Shown here piece by piece: positions 55,563 through 64,000 of a stretch of DNA of 64,000 nt. The stretch spans positions 5,828,001-5,892,000 of the forward strand of contig JAUEDM010000002.1 in assembly GCA_033439685.1 (NCBI GenBank), written 5' to 3'. Made by a program: the position numbers and the translations under genes. The notes beneath the pieces were generated by a model. That model was not told the DNA's origin. It worked only from the letters and a program-made list of their open reading frames with translations, and did not search any database. Within the stretch, counting starts at the first letter, position 1, and each line of letters opens with the position of its first letter. This DNA comes from Apodospora peruviana. Its lineage: Eukaryota > Ascomycota > Sordariomycetes > Sordariales > Lasiosphaeriaceae.

Positions 55563-57273
55563 ATGCCGGTCCAGGGCTTCGTACAAATATTGACTCGGCC
55601 CAAGCGGAGTCAATTTTGTTCGGGGAGGGTTGACCAGGGCGCGTTCGTTGTCGTCTTCCAGCCACTGGAAGACCACCCGGGATATCGCCTAGGCGAGCTG
55701 GTATGCACGCTGACCGCCGCGAACGAAATCACCCTGGAACAACAACCACTGGTCATGCTAAGTCCTACACGGTACGCCACGGGATTAACACTACCTCCAA
55801 ATAACCGCACCTACTTTTTCTGGACCCAGGTTTCCATTTCAAATCCGGGAACCTGGCGTATAAGGGCCAATGTGGTCCGCCAACTCGGTCCTTATGTTTG
55901 GGATACTGGGTCCAGCGCGATGTCTCGCCCGATTCACGTCTACCACGATGTTAACGATCCGGAGTTAGCAAGCAAGTCGGCTGCGGAACAGAGCACCGTG
56001 GGGGTGGACGACCCAAGTGAGTTCTACCCAATGATCCCGCCGTGCCGTTACTGCCCCGTCTTTATACTGATTCTTCCCCTATTAAGCCGATGAGGGGAAA
56101 CAATGGATGCAAGTGGCGCACGAGTATTACGTCAAACAAGGTTCCTTGACGTCTGGAGTGGAGTCATTTCTTAAGCATGTGACTGGGTACATGGAGCCTG
56201 GCAAGTATCAAGGACGTTCCTTCCTTTTGGAAGTGAAGCAATTGCTTGAAGTGGTTCATCTCGATAATCCTGGAATTCAGTCAGCGCAGCAGCAGGTGCC
56301 AGTGACTTCTCTCGATGCTGGAGTCCGATCATATCAACAACAGTTGACTCCTAATTTTGGAGAGCAGTCAGCGCAACAACAGGTGGCTCCTCCTAATCTT
56401 GGAGTCCGATCATCTCAGCAACAGTTGACTCAGGCTTCCACCTATCGTCAACCGCAGCATAGCACCGCTCCCGCTGGCACTGTCCAACCGGTACGAACAA
56501 AGCCAAAGAATCCCTCGAACAGGATTCAGCCATATCATTCTCAACCGCCGCAACCACATGCCTACACCTACCGATCGCAATACCAACAGGGAGAGGCCGC
56601 TTCCACTGGCACTTATGCTCAATCGCAGCAGCCATTGTATTCCCAGCTGCCGCAGTTCCAACAACACAGTGCCAGTAATCCTGCAGAGCATACATCTTCC
56701 CAACAACAGGCTCCCGGAAATCCTGGAGTGCAGTCATCTCAGCAACAAACGCCTTTCGGCTGGCATCAACTACATATACCGCAGCCATCTACCGATAACC
56801 CTTTATCGCAGCACCATGTTGTTAGAATCGGAGATTCTATAGAGCATTCATATCTCCCACAGCAGGCTCCCGGAAATCCTGGAGTGCAGTCAGCTCAACC
56901 ACCAGTGGCTTTCGGCGATCGTCAACCACCGCAGCCATTTACCTCTGCCTCTTCATCCCAGTACCAACAGCCTGGACCTGTCACTGTCAGCGCCGGAACT
57001 CCTATTATAGAGCATTTGTATTCCCAACAGCAAGCTCCCGGAAGTCCTGGAGTGCAGTCATCTCAACAACAAGCGGCTGCTCCCAGCAATCTTGCCGAAT
57101 CGGAAGAAGCAGCGGAAGAAGATGCCGACGGCGAGAAAGTCACAGAAGAAGAATGGAATAATGCTGGACAACAACATGAGGTCGCTCCCGGCAATCCTGC
57201 CGAATCGGAAGAAGATGCCGAGGGCGAGTTAGTCACGGAAGAACAATATTACAATCCTGGGCAAGTCCTTTGA
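55563..57273 (+). CDS. Unrecognised protein: small N-terminal beta-rich domain plus Gln-rich repeats
   Basis: Exons 55563-56016 and 56087-57273 with a 70-nt intron; 546 residues. Residues 1-140 look like a beta-sandwich: 'GAFVVVFQPLEDHPGYRLGE', 'SPTRYATGLTLPPNNRTYFF', 'GTWRIRANVVRQLG', 'SRPIHVYHDVNDPE'. The order 'YFFW...GTWRIR...IHVY' recalls velvet-domain proteins, but key velvet residues are not evident and I do not claim membership. After a helical segment ('WMQVAHEYYVKQG') come degenerate repeats built on SQQQAPGNPGVQSSQQQ and related forms (about residues 235-515), ending in acidic 'NPAESEED' units. The low-complexity tail is Gln/Pro/Ser-rich. Function unknown. Confidence 0.65.
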
Positions 57274-57523
57274 TAACATGGGAACGGGCATATCTCATTC
57301 TTTCTTTCTGGTCGGTGGTCAGCCCATTTCACTCTGTTCGCGCAGCCTCGCGTCACGGCTATTTCTTTTCGATTTTTGTGTCACTGTTTTCTCTTTCCGT
57401 TCGGTACTTACGACTTACCCCCATTAGCCTTTACTGCTCGTTAGCTCGTATCTTCCACTGTCTCTTTTCTTTTCCATTTCTGTGTCATGTTACGAACCTG
57501 GATTGGCTACAAGGGTTGGCAGC
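57274..57523. other. 3' flank of the Gln-rich gene
   Basis: T-rich non-coding sequence up to the left end of the probable LTR. Nothing else seen. Confidence 0.4.
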
Positions 57524-57913
57524 TGTAACAGCTGCTAACAGCTGGCCGACAAATGTCAACAATTTGCCTAACTGAGCCAGATGGGCCAGCGCTCGGCTCG
57601 CATGGCTCACTCCTGGTTGGCAGGAGGTGAGCCAGATGAGCCAGCACTCGGCCCGTATGGCTCACTCCTTATTGGCTGTAGTACTTTTATATAGTCGTGA
57701 GAGTCTGGCACTCTCATGGGAATGGATTTATTACGGCAGTAATCATACAAGTACTTTGGCAATAGATGTTGTCAACTGCGCATCTTGTGTGTTCTTTGGA
57801 ACCGATACTCTTTATGATTACCCACTACCTAAGACCTAACCCCTTTGTGGCGGAGCAACAGACACCGTTGTGGTTCTTGTGTTGTCAAGAACACCCATAC
57901 ACAGGTTGTTACA
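57524..57913. mobile_element. Probable solo LTR (390 bp)
   Basis: The segment starts TGTAACA and ends TGTTACA, perfect 7-bp inverted termini of the TG...CA type. Inside are a direct repeat of a 55-bp unit (57574 and 57629), a TATA-like box (TTTTATATAG near 57686) and a short inverted repeat (GAGAGT/ACTCTC) just after it, as in a U3/R region. No reverse transcriptase or second LTR is in the window. The 5-bp flanks (GCAGC and GTAAG) do not match, so the target duplication is lost or the call is wrong. Confidence 0.45.
57574..57677. repeat. 55-bp direct repeat, two units
   Basis: Units starting GAGCCAGATG at 57574 and 57629 are about 85% identical over about 50 bp and lie inside the probable LTR. 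Confidence 0.8.
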
Positions 57914-58275
57914 GTAAGGCCTAGGAAGGTATTTGCAATTCGGTTTTCAGATTGCGGCAAAAAAGGTACACCTACAGTTTGGCAAGACGTTTGACGGTTA
58001 GCGCGATTGAGGCTTGATTGAATGATTGCGACCGTCAACGGTATATAACCCATAGAATTCCGAAGGTTAGCACCGTTGGTATTCTGGCATCATTTTGCGA
58101 TTGAGGGGTGTTTGGTGTAATGGTTTGGGTCATTGCACTGGCTCGTCACAAGACGTTTTCTACAGTCCCTCAAGACTACGTCTTGTAAAAAGGGGGTAAG
58201 CTTCCACACTTTAACCCCGCAAAAGGGGAGTTCATATAGAGCTCAAAAATGAAAATTCAATAATTAAATACACTG
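57914..58275. other. Intergenic between LTR and tRNA-Val
   Basis: A 362-bp non-coding stretch, no gene recognised. It contains a short inverted repeat pair CAAGACGT/ACGTCTTG near 58149-58187. Confidence 0.45.
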
Positions 58276-58348
58276 GCTCGAATGGTGTAGTGGTTATCAC
58301 GTCAGTCTCACACACTGAAGGTCCCAGGTTCGATACCTGGTTCGAGCA
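58276..58348 (+). tRNA. tRNA-Val (anticodon CAC)
   Basis: A full cloverleaf without intron. The acceptor stem GCTCGAA pairs with TTCGAGC; the D arm is ATGGTGTAGTGGTTATCAC; the anticodon stem TCAGT/ACTGA encloses the loop CTCACAC, giving anticodon CAC; the T arm is CCAGGTTCGATACCTGG. The discriminator base is A. CCA is added later, as in all nuclear tRNAs. The D arm with its GTGTAGTGGTTATCACGT A box is typical of fungal valine tRNAs. It decodes GUG. Confidence 0.95.
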
Positions 58349-58782
58349 GTTGTTATTTTCATTTTGCTCTTCACTTAATGTACTTTTTGATGATGTTTGT
58401 CCGTGTCCGCAGGTCATTTCCTTTTTATGTCTTCCTGAAGGACAGCGCTGCCTGCGAACTTCACTGCAGACCAAATGCGCCTCTGTCTCGCACCGTAAAC
58501 GTATCCCATGCGATTCAAGTGTTATGTACGTATGTATATAGGTAGGCGAATAAGGCCTATAAGGTTCATAGTAAAAATGAGACAAATATGTTCAAGTCAA
58601 TCTTGCTTCCCAAGAAACAAAATCCTCCAATGCGCCATGCAACGAGAGATGAGCAAATCCAAAAAAAACATCTGTAGTCTGGTTCAGATGGAAATCGGCC
58701 GCCACGAAGGGGTATAAAAGAAAAGTTATGCAAAAGAGGCAAAATCGTGGTCATCATCAAAGCAAAACAGCCAGCCAGCCCT
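58349..58782. other. Intergenic between tRNA-Val and methyltransferase gene
   Basis: Holds the pol III termination region after the tRNA (TTTTC..TTTTG within about 20 bp) and the 3' flank of the methyltransferase gene. Confidence 0.45.
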
Positions 58783-59997
58783 CTACGTCCCAGACGTCGG
58801 CTTCTGCGCATACCAAAAGTAGTAGTTAAAGTACCGGTGGACACTCGTGTCCTCGAGCGCCTTCCGCGCATGCGCGACAGTCACCTGCGCTTCCACCGGC
58901 GACAAGCCCGCAGCGTCGAACGGTCTCCCGGCCATGACGGGCAGGAAATCGAGAACGGCAATCTTCTGGTACATGCCGATCAGCCGCTGGGTCTTGTCCT
59001 TGGCCCACACGCCGATGGGCACCTTCTTGACGATGCACTTGATGTTGGTGAAGCCAGCCTCCTCGAGCATGGGCCCGAGGATCTTGGGGATCTTGATGTT
59101 CATGCCGAACTTAGCGAAACCAGTCTCGGTCAGGTCGTAGACGTACTTGACGGGGTCGTTGTCGGGCATGGTGCCGTCGTCGCACAGCGGTTCGCCCGAG
59201 AGTTCTTGCAGTTCTATCCAGCCGCCAGGTTTTAGGGCGCTGTTTGCATCACATTAGCGACGAACAATAATCATCAGCAGGAAATGGATAGAAACTAACG
59301 TAAACGCATTCTGCAGCACCAACGGCTTGTTCTTGAGCACCGTGATCATGAACCGAAAGTGCGCAAAGTCGACGTCGCGCGACAGCCAGTCGTTTTCGCA
59401 GTCGTCGACCAAGAAATCGACATTCGGCGGCACCCAGGCCGGCTGGACGGGCGAGATGTCGATGCCGCGCACGCGCGCGCTCGGGAAACGGTCGCCAATG
59501 TCGATGGCCCAGATGCCGGTGCCGGTGCCGATATCCAGAATCTGCTGCGGGTTGTCACCAATGGGCGCGTAGTACAGCTCGCCGTCGGTGATCTCGAGCA
59601 GCATGGCGTGCTTCATGTCCTCGCGGTTGAGCTCGGCGTCGTCGTTGGGGATTGGGTAGCGGCCATTCTTGAAGTGCTGGTAGCGCCGCCCGTGCTCGAC
59701 CGTGTGCGCGTAGATGCTCGACGTCGCGCTCGTGGAGCCCGACGCCGAGTTGGTGTCGAAGCCATCACTCAGGTCGAACTCGTTCTCGTCGTCTAAGTCG
59801 TGCTCGGTTGCGGCCTCGATGCCAACGCTCTCCTCCGCTGCGGCGGCGGCATCGGGAGAGCCTGCTGGTGAGCCTGGGCCACCACTTGTTGTTGTGGCCT
59901 GTGGCAGTGGGGAGGGGGATTTCGAGGCGATTGGCGGCGGCAGTGTGGGGCTCTTGCTCTTGCCTTTCGGCGACGCGGCGCCGTCGGTCAGTCCCAT
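58783..59997 (-). CDS. SAM-dependent methyltransferase (LaeA/TAM-like)
   Basis: Exons 59997-59300 and 59239-58783 with a 60-nt intron; 384 residues. The first 90 residues are Ser/Pro/Ala-rich and acidic. The methyltransferase domain has 'YQHFKNGRYPIPNDDAELNR' ahead of it, SAM-binding motif I 'QQILDIGTGTGIWAIDIGDR' (about residues 150-170), 'VRGIDISPVQPAWVPPNVDF' (acidic motif II and its partner) and, after the splice, 'TALKPGGWIELQEL'. This layout is that of the fungal trans-aconitate-methyltransferase-like group that includes LaeA and many small-molecule methyltransferases. A start at 60060 would add 21 residues without conserved features; the one at 59997 is preferred. Whether it acts on chromatin regulation or on a metabolite is not visible. 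Confidence 0.88.
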
Positions 59998-60666
59998 GTT
60001 CGGGCCTGTTATTAGTCTGAAAGTATGGGTAGTGGGGTCAACCAAGGTTCGGCCAAGCAATTGGCACCGCGCGAAGCTTTAATAGTTCTTTCCAGAACAC
60101 GCCGTCAACTTTGATGTGATGTGGAAGGAAAGGAAAAAGGGGGACGCTTGGAAAGACCGGATCGTCTGACCAAGCTTTTTGGTCTGTGCCCGCTAACAGA
60201 CCGCTGGTGTTGGGGACTTGTCCGCGATGGTTATAGAGAGGTCTTGGCATTTTGGGAGTGTCGGTTCCAGGTTTGTGGGTGCGGGGTTCGCCTCTTGCGC
60301 GGAATCCTTCTGCAAACGCCTGTGGCTTCCGTGTCGTCTTTCATTGATGAATTTACGGAATACGTGTATTGGAGAATGCAGCCAACAGCAGACGACCATC
60401 GGGCGAGATATCGCAGCGGCGGGCGGGGCAAATGCAAACCGGCAAGAGCAATCTGGCGGGGTTGCCGGGATCGCACTTGCATTCGTTCCATGACCCATCG
60501 CCCGGAGAAGACGCAAACCACCCGAGACACGCCTGTGAGGAGTGTGGGGCATGTTGTGCAACTCTCACCGACATGATACATCAGCTTTTACTCATCACGA
60601 ATTTCATCCAGAGACACCTGCTGTGTAACCGAACTTTCATTTTCAGATGAACTCTAGGTAAAGTAC
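59998..60666. other. Intergenic between methyltransferase and monooxygenase genes
   Basis: A 669-bp gap with the methyltransferase promoter. Frames here overlap on both strands and have no motifs. Confidence 0.5.
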
Positions 60667-61967
60667 CTATGCTGAACGCCCATGCCCTTTCCTCGCCATC
60701 AACATGCTGCTGATACTCTCAGCTCTCATCGACAACTCGGCCTCCCGAACAGACTCATTGACCGCCTTGTGCCCTCGCTCGACCATCTCGACATCATACG
60801 CCGCGATGACTTTTTCTCGGTCCTCGCCTTCGTCCCTGATCTTGACAAGCGCATCGACATAATTGCGCGCATCGAGGACGGCATGCTGGAAGCCCTGTCC
60901 CCTGTACACCAGCATAGGATGGGCCGCATCTCCCGCCAACGTCACTCGCCCCCTGCGATTATCAAAGGGCAACGAAGCCCAGTACTTCATCTCGTCGATG
61001 TAGCATAGGCTCCCGTCCGGGGTCGAGTGAATATATGACCGGAACGGTTCTGCCAGCGTTGGTGTTGTCTTTTTGAGGTAATCGAGCGCCTCCTGTCCTT
61101 GGTTCTTGACGGGCAGCTCGGCCGCGGTGCCGGCAAATATCTTGACCCACCAACTTGTCCAAGTCGACTTGTCTTCCGGGTCAGGGACATACATGTTGGC
61201 TATTTCAACTGTTCGTGAGCATTGGCCCGCTCTGCTTCACCGACAGATAAATGGATTGGGTCATACGTACCACCAAACCCGCCCACGAAATCCGTGCCCA
61301 TCACGATCGACGCAACGGGGTGCAGCTTCTCTATACTGTCCACCATTTCAGCATTATTATACTTCGTAATGCAGGTAGCAATCATGAATCCCGACCCACG
61401 CACCCTCGCAGCCGCCTCATCGCCAGGAAACAGCAGCTCGCGCAGCTTGGACGCAGGCCCATCCGTCCCAAGGACATAATCCACCTCAAAAGTCTCCCCA
61501 TCCTCAAACCTAATCTTCACTTTCTCCTCTGCGTCGTCATCATCAATCCCAATCAACCGCTTCCCCCAACGAATATCCAGACCCTCAACCATGACCCCTC
61601 GCAGTTTCTGCCTCGACACCCGCCGCGCGCCTGGCATGGGGTTGTTGAACAGCTTTTCGCCATTGTCACCGCTGTAAGCCGTGATGCTCTCGGCCAGCTC
61701 GTCGGAGTCGAGGTGCGGGTTGCAGACGCCCTTGGGGACGTTCTTGCGGATTTCTTCGGGGAGCAGGTCCAGGAACATGGGCATCGCCCAGTGGATCACG
61801 ATGGTCCAGTCGCGCGGGCGGGCGTTCAAGCTCGCCTCGCGCTCGAAGAGGACGACGTTGAAGCCCTTTTGGGTCAACCCATGAGCCGTGAGTAGGCCTG
61901 TTAACCCTGCGCCGACGATGGCGACTGTGGGTTTCTCATCAGGGGTTTTTGTCGATGTGGCGCCCAT
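60667..61967 (-). CDS. FAD-dependent aromatic-hydroxylase-type monooxygenase
   Basis: Exons 61967-61271 and 61199-60667 with a 71-nt intron; 409 residues. The dinucleotide-binding motif is at the N-terminus: 'TVAIVGAGLTGLLTAHGL' (GxGxxG) ending in an acidic residue at 'VLFERE'. The second FAD motif is 'VDYVLGTDGPASKLRELLF' and the third 'RVTLAGDAAHPMLVYRGQGF' (GD motif). The spliced junction reads 'DFVGGFGANMYVPDPEDKS'. Enzymes of this class (PF01494 type) insert one oxygen atom using NAD(P)H and FAD, commonly in breakdown of aromatics or in tailoring of polyketides. It has no signal peptide. It is in tandem with the methyltransferase and the P450. Confidence 0.9.
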
Positions 61968-63114
61968 TTTCTTTTCGTTCTTTTATATCGTGTGTTTTGT
62001 TTTCCGTTCCGGAAAGAAAGATGCTTGGGTGAGTGAAGCAGAGACGCTAATCAGGCCTAAGACTTCCGACTCCGATGAAAGGTTACCTACTTTAGTTATT
62101 TAGATAGGTGGTGAGCGCATGGGATACAGATAACCAGATACCGAGGTAAGTAAGCATGCACTCTGTGTGTCGGAGTTTGGTGTGAAATATCCACTACGTA
62201 TTAAAATTTCACCATTATAACTACATGCTAGAGAGACAGGGGATAACGGAGCTAGATCCGATTGATCATAGTTGCTCCATATTGCTGGAAAATCCCGCGT
62301 GATAAGTAATAATTATCCATGTGTGAGCGGACATGTACAGAATCCCGAGTCCATGGACAAGGGTCTTGAATGCCGAAAGTGAGGGGGCCGGATGTTGGCT
62401 GTGGACTGGAGAACAAGGACTTTTCGATTGCCGTCGACCGTTATGGAATGAATGGCATAAACTTCCGAGTCTACCACCATATCATCATGAATGAATGACC
62501 GGAGAGAGGGGAGCTCTCCGGCGTCCCGTCTTTCGCCCCGCTCCCGTGTGACAACTCACCTTGCAGAGGTAAGCACTTGTAAGGCAGCTACGCCGGGGGG
62601 TGAAGTGCAGAGATACCGGTTCATCATGGTTGGCTCACTCTGCATGAGTGATGACTCCTGATAACAACCTCTACTGTTGGCGAGAGATGGTCAAAAGCTG
62701 CTCCTTGAATCTCTGTTGGAAAGCGGGGGAGGTATTACGAATTAGATATGCACTGATCAAAAAGGGAGTAACCTAGATGTGGTGGGAAACGCCCGAGTAA
62801 ATTCCTATTGGCTACTATCGATGTTGGCTGCCTCTCACTGCGCTGTCAAGACGCCACATTTGGAGGATTAATCCAATGGAATGGTCACGTTGGGGAGCGA
62901 GCGATCAGCAAATGCGGTGTGACGCTGGGCGCGCGCCATCGACAAACTAAATGGTGCTCGAAGTTCGGAGATAATGTTTCCTGCCAACCCCTGGCCTTCA
63001 CCCTTGAGGTGATATTTCCACCAAATTCGAACAAGATATGCAGCTGCTGGAAAGGAAATGTACACCATTGGTGTTTGGGATGTTTTAAACGCGTTACTCC
63101 GTCTAGACTACTAA
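61968..63114. other. Intergenic between monooxygenase and P450 genes
   Basis: About 1.15 kb, mostly monooxygenase promoter and P450 3' flank. No gene supported; the 108-codon frame at 62808 has no motif. Confidence 0.5.
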
Positions 63115-64000
63115 TCACGCCTTCATATTCCTAGTTCGAGTTGTCATCTCAACAACGAGATCCATGCCTGGCATCGGCCCGCTAATTCCGAGAGATGGCA
63201 TTGTATCATTGATACGAGGAAACGGTGGTCTCTCGCCTTTCCCCTTTGATTCGGCGGCGCCCATGGTGTGTTGTTTGGCCAGCTTGAACTCAAAGTGGCG
63301 GAGAAGAATAGCGATGAAGCCAAAGACCTCTTCATTGGGTAAGAACTTGCCAGGGCACATCGTCACGCCACCGCCAAACGGTCGGTATGAGGGATGACGG
63401 ACCAGATTGGTTTTCTTCAAAAATCGTGTAGCGTCAAACTCGTGGGCCATCGGGCCCCAAACCTCCTTGTTGGTGTGCAACTGGCGGAAGGGAGTCATGA
63501 CCGAGTTCCCCGGCTCGAGCACCTTGCCACCGATTACGGTTTGCTGTGTGACTTGGCGGATTGAAGTAGAGCCATTCCGGACACGTAGCGTCTCGTTGAA
63601 GATGGCTTCGAGATTGGGACAGTTGCGGCAGAGGTACTTCACGCCCAGCTGCTCTTCATCGCTGGACTCATCAGATGTGCCTGACGATGATGGCTGGGAC
63701 TGTTGCCCCCATGCGGCTGCCGTTTCATGCTCCACGAGTCGCAGCAGAGGCTCATCGTAGAGCAAGGTTGCCAGAATCCAGAAGGTGATGTTGTATCCGT
63801 TCGACATCGCACTAAGAAGAGCAGAACCAGATGATGGGTTAACCCGTTTACTTATCGAGAGCAACTTAATATGAGGAGAAGACTAAAAGGAACTCGACTT
63901 ACGCCCAGAAGCCCATCAGTAACATTGAGGCACGCGATTCCACATCAATATCAACTGTTTCCATGGCCGAAAGCAGGCGGTCGATCGCCCAAGCCACTCC
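63115..64000 (-). CDS. Cytochrome P450, C-terminal part (cut by window edge)
   Basis: Exons 63811-63115 and, further 5', 64000-63903, with a 91-nt intron (63902-63812). The upstream exon continues beyond the window. The visible 265 residues hold the I-helix region ('MLLMGFWAAMSNGYNITFW'), the K-helix ExxR as 'IFNETLRVR', the 'PGNSVMTPFRQLHT' and 'DATRFLKK' (PERF-like) blocks, and the heme-binding loop 'YRPFGGGVTMCPGKFL' with the Cys ligand. A Ser/Glu-rich insert (about 20 residues) lies before the K helix. The pattern is that of fungal P450s related to CYP7/CYP8-like and sterol hydroxylase groups (Asn in place of the usual I-helix acid pair), but the substrate is unknown. Confidence 0.92.

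Noticed and set aside
58100..58150. Stretch TTTGGTGTAATGGTTTGGGTCATTGCACTGG resembling a tRNA A box
   Set aside because: No matching acceptor stem or B box; the true tRNA begins at 58276.
1..64000. CRISPR arrays, bacterial operons, replication origins
   Set aside because: The sequence is eukaryotic; no direct-repeat/spacer pattern is present.

Overview
The window is nuclear DNA of a filamentous ascomycete, most likely a sordariomycete-type fungus. The evidence is short (51-92 nt) spliceosomal introns with GT...AG ends, a proteinase K-like subtilisin start, a HET-domain gene, a fungal NLR-like gene and an ornithine decarboxylase antizyme with a +1 frameshift site. I cannot name the species. 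Gene models were worked out by eye from codon continuity, splice signals and family motifs.

Left part (1-21 kb), mostly conserved genes: the start of a secreted subtilisin running off the left edge; a gene-poor 5.9 kb stretch; a VPS62-like membrane protein; a TFIIIC tau55/Sfc7-like subunit divergent from the bifunctional histidine enzyme HIS7, which has a perfect Cpc1/Gcn4-type site in its promoter; antizyme, convergent with HIS7; a Yippee-type zinc protein; a DUG1-like M20 dipeptidase with a possible mitochondrial extension; and a small P-loop kinase.

Middle part (22-58 kb), accessory in character: three same-strand paralogues of a coiled-coil protein family that I do not recognise (one broken, two intact), then a duplicated pair of decayed genes, a HET-domain protein, a secreted GH43 enzyme, a 1,945-residue alpha/beta-hydrolase-NACHT-ankyrin protein, a small cupin, a BAHD-type acyltransferase, a protein with the N-terminal domain typical of fungal STAND/incompatibility proteins, and a Gln-rich repeat protein. 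The HET, NLR-like and STAND-N genes lie within about 18 kb of each other and suggest a self/non-self recognition or programmed-cell-death island. A probable solo LTR and a tRNA-Val(CAC) close this part.

Right part (58.7-64 kb): a LaeA/TAM-like methyltransferase, an FAD monooxygenase and the 3' end of a cytochrome P450, all on the minus strand. These are typical tailoring enzymes, so a secondary-metabolite cluster may continue past the right edge, but no backbone synthase is visible here.
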